A DNA stretch of 64,000 bases from Xylaria sp. FL1777 (lineage: Eukaryota; Ascomycota; Sordariomycetes; Xylariales; Xylariaceae), in contig MU400643.1 in the NCBI GenBank assembly GCA_022578965.1, forward strand, positions 1 through 64,000. Direction: 5' to 3'. Below, one piece after another: positions 1 to 11,505 of the stretch. Both the position numbers and the translations under genes were made by a program. The notes beneath the pieces were generated by a model that saw only the letters and a list, made by a program, of their open reading frames with translations, ran no database searches and had not been told where the DNA came from. Each line of letters starts with the position of its first letter. The stretch's first letter is position 1.

Positions 1-1306
1 GTTCTGCAAGTGTCTTCGGCTGTAAGCCTTACGAAAGTCCGTAATAGTTGCTGCAACCATTACGTATACCCCCCCCGGGGCGCTATGGTAGGTACCTATT
101 AAGGTACCTGGTAGGTATATGTTGCGGTGCTGTGGATTGCCACTCTCCACAATTCCACAATTGTTATCGATTATTGTTCTACTCGTGCTAAGTACCTATT
201 CGCCTTCTGGAGAAGTCACTGCTTGTACACTATGTCCACTACACTAGGCTGATCTACAGTAGGTAGGGTACCTAGGGCGGCAGCTCCGGGTACTTGCTGA
301 TAAGCATAGCGGCGGCATCTTGGGACCAGCCTGAAATCTGCGTCCCCCAGTTTTTTCCTTCCTTTCCCCCTTTGCCGATGCGTCTCCATTCCACCCGTTT
401 CCCATCTTTTTTTTCTGCTGCGCGTTGTGCATGAACAGCGGCTCGACATCACGCATCTGCCTACACTACCTACACTGCCGCCCACGGACTTCCTTCTTCT
501 GCCAACATCTCGTTCCCGCCTGCCAGTTTGCTTTTCTGAACCTCAACCACAGTTAGACCTACACAGAAGCCGGGAAAAGCAGGGCAGGAAAAGCAAAGCG
601 GAAACAGGTGAGTGCTTGGGCCATCTTCATCTAATCTGCCTTTTGTTTTCGTCACGTCGTCGCTAGCTTTGATGTGGCAACCACTCGCACACGGCCTCCT
701 TACGCACACTGTGGCCCTGGTTCCTTCTCGCCCTTCCTTTGTTCCTTGTACCACCACCTAAACCACCTGAACCACCTGAACAAAAACAAGAAGCATCCAG
801 CCAGAGCCTTGCCTAGGTACATACATCCTGCCTACAGCAAGCACCTCACCCCATCACAACTCACTCACCTTCTGCCTGCAGCTGAACTCAATCCCCTAAT
901 TCCCTCGTTCTGCCGCTCTGTCGCTCCCTCTCCGTTCCATCTCTTTGTCCCATCTCTCTCTCTCCTCATCCTCTGTATCCTATAGCCAGTCAATCAATCG
1001 ATCGATCAACCAATCAATCAATCAAATCCTTTCGGCTTTGCAATCCAGATCTCACCTCTGCCAACTAGCAACTTGTTTCCATCCGCGTCATTCCAACCTT
1101 TGTTTCTTTGCCTCCCTCCACAGTCCACAACACTCAACAAACACATCACGTACGCCCGTGCGACTTGCAACGCTACACTACGCGCACCTTCAGTCTGATC
1201 AACTACACCTTGCGCGCGCGCTCGTACTGCCTTACTAAGCGAAGCGGCCACGTCGACTTACTGATCTCACCACATCCGACAGTGCACATCGTCACCTCGC
1301 CCAGCC
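1..1306 (+). promoter_or_regulatory. Upstream region and probable long 5' leader of the Tra2-like gene
   Basis: No convincing coding region is seen. The stretch holds a C-run (about 71-77), copies of the TAGGTACCT motif (about 90-120 and 262-275) and, from about 440 on, the C/T-rich, A-poor top strand typical of fungal promoters and leaders. A strong donor-like GTGAGT lies at about 607, followed by several possible acceptors, so a leader intron is plausible. A CAAT/GATC-type short tandem repeat sits at about 988-1026. Short reading frames here (427-666, 674-985) have low-complexity Ser/Pro/His-rich products and look like chance or leader uORFs. The transcription start cannot be placed. Confidence 0.5.
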
Positions 1307-2562
1307 ATGGCAACCACTGCAATGGATTACGAAACCGCCAACGGAGACCGTTACGATGGTGAGTTTCACTTCCTATTTTGGCGGCCGCCTCTTTTCAGCC
1401 AACCACAGTCCCGCTGATCGTCTGCCTCTCACCTTCGACAGATGACGGTCCTCGCTACGAGCGTGACCAGCGCAGCGCCTCTCCTAGAGCATCTCGCGAT
1501 GACGGCATCGACAGCTCCCGACGCCGATCCGCTTCCCCTGGTAACGTCCAGGCTAGTCGGTAAGCAACTCCCGCAATCATGTCTAATCACCACCCCATCA
1601 CCACCCCCGAGCCGAGATCCGCTTTGAATTGCATCCCAGCCTAACAGAATTCCCTGCCAATAGAGCTCCTAAAGAAGACAACGGAAAGGATGAGGATGGT
1701 TCTGTCAACCCTGGATCTAACCTCTTCGTTACTGGAATCCATCCCCGCCTTACCGAAGCCGAGGTCACCCGTCTCTTTGAGAAGTATGGTGAAGTGGAGA
1801 AGTGCCAGATCATGAAAGATCCTCACACCAAAGAGTCTCGGGGCTTCGGCTTCGTAAAGATGGTCACTTCCGAACAAGCCGATGCTGCCAAGGAGGGCCT
1901 CCAGGATGAGGAGATAGAAGGACGATCCCTCAGTATCGAGAAGGCTCGCCGTGCCCGACCTCGAACTCCAACTCCTGGAAAATATTTCGGCCCGCCCAAA
2001 AGAGGTAGGTCTTCTATCCTTCCCCCTTCGGCCATAGTATTATTAACTTTGATGTACAGAGCACGGACGTCCCCGCTTTGATGACCGTCGTCGTGGTGGA
2101 GGCTATGGTGGCGGGTATGGTGGCGGTGGTCATTACGGTGGCGGCTACGGCGGTCGTGATGATCCTTACCGTTATCGTGGAGGCGGAGGCCATGATCGCC
2201 CCCGTTACGACGACCGTGGTGACCGTGGTTACCGTGAAGACCGGGGATATGACCGCAGCTATCGTGAAGACCGAGGTGGTTACAGCGGTGGCGCCGGTGC
2301 CGGCAGAGAGGATCGTCACGAGCGTGGATACGAGCGCCGTGAGCGTAATGAGGAGGGATATAATCGCGTTGATCGTTACGGAGGACCCCGTGAAGACCGT
2401 GAACGATACCCTCGCGGCGGGGACGAGAGACGTGGTCCTGGTTATGACAGAGATCGCTACGAGCGCCCTGATCGTGATGGTCAACGAGCTCGTGACCCCG
2501 CTGCCTCTGGCTATGGTGAACCTCGAAACGAAGCTCGTGAACCTTATACTGGTGCTCCATAA
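1307..2562 (+). CDS. Tra2-like RNA-binding protein (single RRM, RS/RGG-type tails)
   Basis: Four exons: 1307-1358, 1442-1559, 1664-2004, 2060-2562, giving 337 residues. Residues 1-57 are Arg/Ser-rich (RSASP repeats). One RRM spans about 76-153, with RNP2 as LFVTGI and RNP1 as RGFGFVKM. The tail from about 170 on is Gly/Arg/Tyr/Asp-rich with GGYGG and YRDDR-like repeats. This order (RS, RRM, Arg-rich tail) is that of transformer-2/SR-like splicing factors, which bind purine-rich exonic enhancers in the nucleus; the assignment is by family resemblance. Start context is CAGCCATGG. Introns have GTGAGT, GTAAGC and GTAGGT donors; in intron 2 the nearer AG (about 1648) would bring an in-frame stop, so the AG at 1663 is used. 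That pair of acceptors could in principle give a truncated isoform. Alternative: another single-RRM Gly-rich protein. Confidence 0.88.
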
Positions 2563-4328
2563 TCTGTCAGCAGTAAGAGCTTTAGAGTACGATCACTCCA
2601 AGGACCATCATTCGGGGAGCTTTATCGTCATTCAAAAGACATCAGATCTAATATGGCGATTCGGCGGATACCATTTAAATACGCGACGACCTCTGGAGTT
2701 TGTTTTCGGCAGGTATACATGGATGGAAAAGGCTTCGAGTAACTCTATTGTGTTTTTCGTTTTTCTTTTTCCTTTCTTTTTCCTTTTTTCCTCCTCTCTG
2801 TTTCCCACTTGCTTCTCATTTGTTACTTTTTGACTTCGGACATGTTGTTTCTACAAAAGGAGTGAGAGAGAGACTAGGACGTTGCGAAGGTTGCATTGGG
2901 TTTCTTGTGCTACTTGCACCTTTGCTGTTACAGGAATCCGCCAGGGATATTCATGGAGGAAGTGTTTAGGTCAGCTTGCACACCCACACACACAACCCCA
3001 ACACTTCCACCGAACCCCTGGGTCCGCCTTCGCCATAACCCTTTTCCCGGTGGGATCGGAATCGGCCTTTCAGCCTGTCACGTGTATCATTATTTCTTCC
3101 GGGGTTACTTTTCCAGCTTGACGAGCATGACGACTGAGCCAGCCTTCAGCAGCATTTTGCCGGAGCAGATATTCGAGACAGCTCTGCAATGGTGGTCCTG
3201 CAGAATGCAACACGTAATTGATCATTCCCAAAAGGTGCAACATTGAATCGACTCGACTCTAATACCGTAAACTACCATTTGATATCCGCCATAAAAATCG
3301 CTACTTTCAGCATATACCAAAATTTCCGTCCCTCAACAAGTTGCTGAATTGTATAACGAAGTCTGGCCACTGTAACACCTTGGCCCTCTAGTGGTACTGC
3401 GCTCTCAGATTACATCAGTCCTCGTTTTATGTCTTGGCATCTGCCTGGCTCTCAAAAATTCTTGCTCGCCTGATCTTGACCGAATAATCGGACTTGACTC
3501 CCGATAGGTAAAGTATTCCCCCTCCATCACAGTCTGCTAATAGAGCTTTGTTTGCATACTCCAGAAGTCAACTTCTGGAAGAAACATGGGCCGGAACTGG
3601 CATGTTTTGAATTGTATTAGGCCATGAGCGCCCGCGTATGGATGAGGGCAGAACATTCCTAGAAGTTGCCAGACCGCCGGTTTGCAGATTCCTCGGCTTA
3701 ACCCCACTTCGGGGTTGGCCTTGCCAGAGGAATCATATGCAGGAGAACTTATAATCAAGGTTTGTGAAAACTACATGTAGGCCAGACACTCAATTTAAAT
3801 ATTATAAACTTAACTACGATACTGCGTTTACGATCCCTTCCGTAGAACATCAGTTGAGGTTTAATGTTTACCATATCCAACCTCAGAAGCCAATCCCTTC
3901 TGCACATGAGATATGAGCCAAATAATAAACCAAATAATTTAATACCTTTCGCCATCTCTGTCCGGTTCCGTCTTTTCCAGAAACCTCGCGAGGAAGGCGA
4001 AAATGCAACCCGTGCCGAAAGAGAGCATCTCAGGTCCTTGTCTTAGTCTAAGAAAGATTAAAACGCCCGTTTCCGAAAACGTCGACCAGTGTAATGGTAA
4101 TTGCCCGAAAGGGGAAATGCAAGGACAAAGATTCAACTCAGAGAGCTTAAGCATAGACATGTATTCACGAAGACCAGGGTGTCTTCTTTACCCGTTTTTC
4201 TTCTATTCCCTTGTTCAATCGCCCATCTCCTCTGCAGCAGAGTTTATGGGCAGTTGGCATAAGCCTACCCGTCCAGCTGATAGATAGCAAGTGGTTGTGA
4301 ACATCCTCAGAACTAACAAACGAGCAAG
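2563..4328. other. Intergenic region between the Tra2-like gene and the 4329 gene
   Basis: No supported gene. 2563-2850 is probably 3' UTR of the Tra2-like gene, with a T-rich stretch (about 2755-2830). Reading frames here are short, overlap on both strands and have no recognisable motif. 4180-4328 is probably leader of the next gene. Confidence 0.5.
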
Positions 4329-7206
4329 ATGGCTAGCCAGTCAGTGCCCGGCGATGGAGCCGCGACGGTCGACGAAGTGGAGCGGTTAAAGGAGGAGTTG
4401 GCCCAGCTCCGGACATATAAGAACTTGGCGGAGTATAATCTGCAGCAGATGGGCTTGAATTTGGATGGTACGTAAGGGAGCACATCAGATATTTTGCCAA
4501 TTTCACTGGATGGTGTCATGCTGGTTATCGAGTCATCCGCCTTATATTTCCTGGAACGTTTCCTCACCAATCACTCTCCTTGCTATAGGGCCTTCTTTGA
4601 TATACGTCCTGTCCTACCTTCATGCAAAGAGAGCGTTTTTCGCTAACACAGACTGGATGTAACCTGCAGCGGCCAGGAAACAAGGCTGGGTGAGCAAGCG
4701 CGCCGAAGTGCGGCGGAATCGGGCGGCAAAGAAGAAGGCAGCGATAGACGCGAAATGGGGCGAAGTGGCCAGGAACCGGGAGTGGGTGCGCGAGCAACGC
4801 AAGAGGGTAGGACTTCCGATAGACGACCCGACGCCGTCGCCGTCCGAGGTAGCCTATCGGGAACGTGTTACGGAGGCGGCGGTGAAGGCGACGGTGCAGA
4901 GACTACGCAACCGTATGCGGCGAGCTTCACACCAGCTGCTCATTGCGGCCGCCATCGGCAAGCAATACCGCGAGGTCACCGTGGCCGACCATTCCGGCCA
5001 CAACGTCCCCGGCGCTGACCGGGCCGTGCCATTGAAACATAGACAATTCGACGCCCGCAGCGAGGCGAGCTTGACCGTCACGGAAGCTATGGCACGCTCA
5101 TTCCGCAACTGGGCCAATCGCGAGGCAAGGGACCGGTTCCGCTCCCGCTCGCATACGCCTACCCCAGTCGTGGTGAGCGATCGGACGACGGGACCAGAGG
5201 ATACGTTCAGTGGGAGTAGGGGTGAAAGTTCCTTCACCGACGATACTGCTGGTGTCGCAGCGGCCATGGCTCTCATCTATAATCCAGAGCTCGGGGGTGA
5301 GGATGATTCTGACGACGAAGACGACAAAGATGACGAAACCGGTGGGCTTCTCAACCTTGGTTTCAACGACGTCTCGGACGACATCAAGTTTGCGGCCTGC
5401 GCCATGTTGGCCGCCGCGGAACAGGCCACAGGCGAGGAGGAGGAGGACTGGGCGGATGTACTCGCCGGCCAAGTCTTGAAGTCCCTTTACAATACGCCTC
5501 CCTCGACGGTGAAGTCGCACCAGGAGGATGCAAATCTCTACTCCGATGACGATTTGAGTGACCTCTCAGACGAGGGCGAAGCGATTCGCAAGTATGCTAA
5601 TTTCTTACGGAACTACAAGAAGACAACGGCGGCGATACCTAAGTGGCCAGGGAAGAAACCGGGTCAAAAGTCGAAACTTAGAGGAGGTTCGAAGGGCCAA
5701 AGCTTTATTCCGGGCAAATTAAGAGCGACCCTGAAGTACATCAAACAACAAGCATTGGAGCAGGAGCAGCAGTTTCCAACCCCTACGAGCCAACCATGGC
5801 CATCGTCTCCTGAACAACGTTACACAGAGGGATGGTCAGACAGGAAACCGAACAAGCCAGCGACCCCGAGCCAAAGTGTGTGGGACCCTACCCGCTGGCT
5901 GGTCAACATCAAGGACGCCGACGATGGCATATGGGCCGGCAAGGAAGCGGCGCACACGCAGCCAACAGACAAGATGGAGACGGGCTTCGTGAAATGGGAG
6001 ACACAGGAGACGCGGTTCCCGCGCCTCGACGATCGGTTAATGCTATACGACGCCCGCGGACCAGCTCCCATGATCTTCGATCCGGCGACTGTCGACACGC
6101 AGGTCTGGGACCCGCTCAACAGGACCATCACGGAACCCAAGACGGGCAAGCGTACGCCGCTGCGCCTGAACCCCATCACGACGCACTCGCTTGCGCGCTG
6201 GACGGCGACCGAGTTCGGCACCTATTACTCGCTTGACCCCATCCGGCTGCCCGATAACCCTCCCCCCCAGGATAAGAAGCGGCCGCTGCGGTCCGTGACC
6301 TTTTCCACGCCCAAGAGCACGACGAAGCCGAAGACGGCCGGTACGGGTCAAGGTCTATTTGGAAACGGGGCAAAGATGAAGGGGTGGACAAAGAAGAAAC
6401 AGGTGGCCTTCGCCCTATCGTCCCTAGCCGCCACGCCCAAGAAGGAGTTCCCCATGGCCTTCACAAGCCAGGCCGCGACCGTCGCGTCCGTCCACTACCC
6501 CCTGAAGTCGCCCGCCGCGCAGTCTATCTCGAAATCTCACCCGGCAGGCCAACACGACGCCGCGGGCTCAGAGCAGCAACAACAAAAACAGGCCGGCTTC
6601 GCGGCCATCGCGGGCCTCCGGAATCCGCCGGGCGTCTGGACGAGCGCGCAAGGCCCGCCCACGCCATACCCGAAGACCCCTTCCACTTCCACCCCGGACT
6701 CGCCCACCGTCGCGCTGTACGAGCACACCGCTGAGGCCCCAGACGAGAAGTCACCTGGGTCTACGGGGAAGTTAGTAAGCGAAGAGGACGAGAAATTCTC
6801 TGCGTTTTTCGAGGCGACCCGCTTCAGCGCCAACGGCGGCAGCAGTAAGAAGAACAGCGGCAAGAGAGCCGCGGCGGACGAGTTTGCGGAGACGTCGGGC
6901 CCGGCCAAGAAGAGGAAGACGTACGGCGGCGACTCGGAGAAGGAGAATGGGAAGAGCAGAGGGGACGCGTTGGGGCTGGGCTCCGGCTCCGGCTCCGGCT
7001 CCGGCACGGGGTACAAGGGGGAGGAGGAGCTGCTGTCATCGTCGTCGCTCAAGGCTAAGCGAAGCAACGAGAAGAAGTCTGTGCGCTTCGACGTTAGCCA
7101 CCACGAGGGCGGCCCGAGTAGCGGGATGAGAGATGGTGCGAGACGCGCCCTTGGACGGTATAGTCGTACGTCTTCGCGTCGCGGGTCGTTGGGTCCGTTT
7201 CGGTGA
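4329..7206 (+). CDS. Large, mostly disordered protein of unknown function
   Basis: Two exons, 4329-4467 and 4670-7206, giving 891 residues; the intron has donor GTACGT and acceptor CTGCAG, and the join restores the frame as Gly-Leu-Asn-Leu-Asp-Ala-Ala-Arg. I do not recognise the family. Visible parts: an N-terminal helix with heptad-like Leu/Val (about 15-45); a highly basic, probably helical segment (about 50-130); an acidic patch (EDDSDDEDDKDDE, about 255); a middle segment with several Trp (about 420-580) that may be the only folded part; then Ser/Pro/Gly/Lys-rich sequence with an SV40-like nuclear signal (PAKKRK, about 790), a Gly-Ser run and a C-terminal KKSVRFD motif resembling a PP1-docking (RVxF-like) site. 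Composition suggests a nuclear protein; that is inference. The long open frame with coding-like third positions supports a real gene. Confidence 0.75.
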
Positions 7207-7623
7207 GGTGCAGGCGTGCCGTGTTGGAGGAAGCGGAGGCGGAGAGGAAGATTCGCGTCGGATTGAGGGGAACTTGGGCGATAGGAAGAAAGCTTTTCCG
7301 AGTTTATGTAGTTGATTAGTTGAATGCAAATCGTTCGGGGCCGAATAAATATGTCATTGTTTTATACTGGGAGGATTTATTCCGAGCCGTGCTTCCCGCC
7401 CTCATCTCGGTGGCTTTCCTCCCATGGCTGTGAATATGACGGTATTTATATCTGACAGCTGGAGCTAAGCGGGTGATTTGAGAACAACGATATCACATTA
7501 CGATAACCACCATGCTTCGACGGTAGACATGGCAATAAACTCACAATCATCTCTCCAAATTCTAAGGTATTCTCTGGCAATCCTTCGGCGGGCATATCAT
7601 CGTTACAGTTCGTTTTTCATCCC
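7207..7623. other. Convergent 3' region
   Basis: 417 bp between the stop of the 4329 gene and the stop of Sec39 on the other strand. It should hold both 3' UTRs. AATAAA-like signals occur (AATAAATA at about 7344 on +). Nothing else is seen. Confidence 0.45.
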
Positions 7624-10452
7624 TCATTGTTTTTCCTGATCCCTATCGACGGGCTGGGCTCCAATCAGCCAACCGACGCCCGATGCCAACGTACCGACAG
7701 CTGCCTCTCGTAATTGATCCCTCTTCCGGACCCGTGGCTGCCCAGATGCTTCACCCAACCCTCCCTCTGCATCATCTACTCTCGATTGTCCACTTCGTTG
7801 CAAACTCGACAGAGCTGAAAGGTTGTGCTGTGCCCTGGCCATGCTGGCTCTCGATAGGTCAAAGAGCGACATGGGCGCCTCGTCAACATGTCGTGAAGAC
7901 CTCGTCAAGTTCCTACCCACACCTGCGGGTACAGTACTACTAAATGCGCCAGGCATTGCTTGTAGATCGCCCTGATCATCCCAAGCTAATTCCTCTGCTT
8001 CTTCAGCATTGATAGCAGCATTGAGCTCTTCCTCGCACTTCCGAAAGACATTTAAAATCTCCTGTAAGGTCGCAGGTGGAGCAATACGCACTGCTGCCGA
8101 AAGACACTCAATCCGTTGTTCTAAGTGTCTTATCCCCAGGTTCCCGCTAGCGGTTCCAATATGTGTCGGCTTCACTGTCCGGGCCGTGCGACGGTACTTA
8201 CCAGCCTGCAACGCAGCTTTCCAGGAATACTCATCCGCCGTTTGAGGGTCAGCATCCGAGGCCACCCGATTAACTACATAAGAATACGCCGTTTCAAAGT
8301 CGTCCTCTGTCAACGCAGCATCCACACACATTGCCGTTATTCGTCTTCGGATAGCTAAATGATGATTAGAGGACAGCGGTACTCTGACTCTCGATTGCCC
8401 TGGTTTATCGCTGTCAAGAAGGCCAGCATCGACCATATTAGATCCGATGTCAAGCAGATCCTGAATGTTGGCATAACTCTTTGGATTCTGTTCCAATACT
8501 TTTTCAATGATGGATACGGGGTCTGCATGGACTCTCAATACTACAGGAGTAAATGGCTCTCCCTTTTTCAGGACAAGACGATATTCGGACAGAGCATGAG
8601 TGGCCCTTAGTAACGCTTCAATTCGTCTTGACGCAGGATGTGTCTCGGCCAGGGTCTTCGGAAAGGAATGGATACTAGTGAAACTATTAACGTGAATTCT
8701 TACGTGGCGAAAATGATGACGTTCTCACATGTCATCACACTTCAGAAGCCCGCCACGTCCACGATGCGGGTTGGAAGCATTATCATATGCTTCCATTGCT
8801 GCGGCTACAACAGTATCTTGTAATTCGTCCTCGCTGAGGGGCTTCTCGGGAGAGTCTTCATAGATTAACCTTGCGAGAGAGTAACCTTATTGCTTGTAAG
8901 CTCCACGCCTTAGGCACACACGTTTTTACCACCTACGTGTATTTGCTAGGAAAGCCTTGAGACACTCAATCTCGAGGAAACTTTTCCTTAGTCGACCAAA
9001 AATGCCATGAATCTGGATGTCAGCAGAGCCGTATACTTCTTCGGCGCCCCAATCACGGAGCCAGAGAAGCTCATTCCTAGCACGGACCCAATACTTGTCG
9101 TCGTTCTTGGGCCCATTAGTACTCAGCGAGCGAATCAACCTGATTGCCTCGGCTTTCTGCTCCCGCTCATCCTGTAAAAAAGCTAGCTCTCCGGCTCGTC
9201 GCACGTTGCAAGGCGCGCCGGCTTTTGTGAGTATAAAGGCACTTAACGTCAGAACGTGGAGGAGCTGCGTAGATACTTGGTTGGGTGTGGTGAGATAATT
9301 TGATTCTTGAAGTAGGCCGTTTCGCATCAATGAGGCACTTTTCGCAGAAATTAAGTTCTCATTTTCCGGGTGCATGAAGGGTGAGAGTAAAGAGGAAGCT
9401 ACTTGTAGAGTCGGGCAGGGATCTTGGTCCAGAAGCGACATTATTTTTGTGATGATACTGTTAACTCCAGTAAGAGCGTCCACGGAGGCCTCTGGTATCA
9501 AATAAGCCGAGGCTAACGCAGCACGAGCGAATCTTTGTTCCAGGAGCCCCTGTGCCTCATCATCTAGCCATTCGGAACCATAGCCTCCCAGATCCACGTC
9601 GCTCGGTCCATCCCACTGATCGAAGGCTTTGACGGCTACTTTCCACGACACGGTCGATTGGGTAATAAGCCACTCGAGAACATGCTCCCAGGCCGGACAA
9701 GATACATGCCTAGCTTTGGTACTCCCCGTGGTACTCTCTTTTTCTATAGAAGTATCCCATCTCGCATCATTGTACATCCATGGCCCTATTAATCCGCGAA
9801 GATCCCTTCCGACGTACGGCAAATCCTCCTCGCGGACGCCAGTTTGTGACAGCAACAGAGCTACAGCCGTTTTGCTATCTAATCGCTCAAAGGATTCGAG
9901 AGTGTGTGAGATGGGTTCCTGTGGATGGTATTCGAAGTTACGACGCAGTAAAGGCAGCAGGACCGAAATAGTCCAAGTACGAATACATGGTGCATGCTGA
10001 AGAAACGGCACGACTAGGCCCGGGAGCTGGGTAAGAAGGCCTGCTTCTTGGTCGACGCGGTGAGCGCGATGGATCAAGAACAGCGACACAGGGTCCTGGA
10101 GTGCATCTGTGGGAGCATGATCCCATGCTAGAGGAAGCAGATGCAAACGACGGGTCTTCTTCGCCGCTTCGGCATCAGTGATATCTTGGACTGAGGACGA
10201 GTCAAACTGGATGGACAAGTCCGGTTCCGAGTATAAATCGCCCGACTCGATGCGCTCTATGAGCCCGACATACTCGCTCGACCGAAGGGTCTCAGGTAGA
10301 CAGGTGAGAAGCACTCTTAGAAGTAGCTCGGGCCGCAGGACATGGGGGTGATGGGCGACAAGTGCTGTCAGGCTCTGGATGTCGGATTTGGCAGCGAAGT
10401 GGACAGCAAGTAGGAGGACTCTCGCTGGAGACAGGGAAGCTGTCATTTTCAT
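7624..10452 (-). CDS. SEC39: Sec39, subunit of the Dsl1 ER tethering complex
   Basis: Three exons on the minus strand: 10452-8930, 8869-8729, 8674-7624, giving 904 residues. Sec39 is an alpha-solenoid protein that, with Dsl1 and Tip20, tethers Golgi-derived COPI vesicles to the ER. The first exon carries the helical N-terminal half; the small middle exon holds a segment I recognise from filamentous-fungal Sec39 (AYDNASNPHRGRGGLLK), and exon 3 opens with HSFPKTLAETHPASRRIEAL and the conserved IIEKVLEQNPKSY. About 80 C-terminal residues are polar and look disordered. Intron 2 (8675-8728) has GTGAGA/CTAG. For intron 1 the acceptor is at 8870, but two donors keep frame (GTAAAA at 8929 or GTGGTA at 8932), differing by one residue; a better-looking GTAGGT at 8936 breaks the frame. 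The start could be Met1 or Met3. Divergent from NDUFS5, about 600 bp away. Confidence 0.9.
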
Positions 10453-11057
10453 GGAAATAAGGGCATCCTGCTTCGTAGCTTATTCTGCGTAGCAAGGCGG
10501 GAACGGATTGACAAGCAGACGTTAAAGTTTGTATTGGAGAGCGCTGGTGAAAGAGTCGTTGTCGTTGGCTGGAAGAGCTTCAATGTATTGTTGAGAGTTA
10601 CATGTAGGTGCAGGTACGATACTTATGTAATTGAACCAACGATAAATGGCATCACATACTGCCTCTTTCGTCCAGATTGCGGGTTGCGGGCGGGTGGGCA
10701 GCTCCTTAGGCAGTACATGGTGTGAATTAGGGAGGAGGTAGGGGTGGTTGTAGTGCTTTCCAGTGCAGCACCTATCACTAGGTAGATATCTGGGCCAATC
10801 AGTAGGTACCTAGGTAGGACGACCACTCACCTCACGCCTGTGGTGCATGCAGCATCTTCGAACTCGCCCGTCATAGAGGTACCCACCTGTCTCCAGCAGC
10901 CAACTACGTTCATTCATTCAATGCCAAACCTCCCATCATCATCAGGATCCAAGGTAGTCAACGACACTCACCCGTACAGCTTGAATTGAGCTCCCATCGA
11001 CCCTCGAGCCCATAGAACTCGAGCACTCGCCGCGTGTCCTCTGCCCCATTGCCCGCC
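10453..11057. promoter_or_regulatory. Divergent promoter region between SEC39 and NDUFS5
   Basis: A 605-bp spacer that must supply promoters for both flanking genes. It contains an AGTAGGTACCTAGGTAGG palindromic motif at about 10801 and TA/GT-rich sequence. No TATA box stands out. C-rich sequence just before 11058 is the probable NDUFS5 leader. Confidence 0.5.
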
Positions 11058-11505
11058 ATGGCCTCTGGATACGGTTTGCAGGGAGGTCTGTATCCATCCC
11101 TCTGACCGAGTCCCAACCGCAGCGACGGCTAACCTGCGCAATTGAGACTCACAGGCCCCGGCCGATGCTTTCCCTTCTGGCAGGAGGTCCTCGCATGCTA
11201 CGTTGTCAACACATCGTCGGAGGATGATACGGGCAAGAAAAAGTGCGCTCCCGTGCTAGAGGACTACTACGAATGTCTACACCACAAGAAGGAGGTCAGT
11301 GCTACGTCGCCACGTCTACTGAAGGACATGATTGTTAACTAGCCGGGAAACCCCGTTGTAGGCCGCGAGAATTCGGCAACTTCAGGCTGCCTACCGGAAA
11401 GCTGAAGCTTCGTCAGCGCGAGATAATGCCCCGAGTGCCGGTCAGATAAGGAATCTAGGCTTGATCGACAAGGAGGACGACACGAAAAAGGTGCTGGGAG
11501 GTTGA
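11058..11505 (+). CDS. NADH:ubiquinone oxidoreductase 15-kDa subunit (NDUFS5-like, complex I)
   Basis: Three exons: 11058-11085, 11155-11294, 11362-11505, giving 103 residues. NDUFS5 is an accessory subunit on the intermembrane-space side of respiratory complex I. The protein starts MASGYGLQGG, runs through CFPFWQEVLACYVVN, and shows the CHCH pattern: Cys in GRCFP, ACYVV, KKKCAP and YYECLHH give two paired-cysteine helices. The tail LGLIDKEDDTKKVLGG is also typical of fungal copies. Intron 1 has an atypical donor, GTCTGT, but both reading frame and conservation across the join are exact; intron 2 has GTCAGT and TTGTAG. No cleavable presequence is seen, as expected for CHCH proteins imported by Mia40. 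Confidence 0.92.

Noticed and set aside
2078..2833. 251-codon frame within and beyond the Tra2-like last exon
   Set aside because: It is a shifted reading of the Gly/Arg repeats (Val/Thr/Met-rich product) and conflicts with the exact splice-joined frame.
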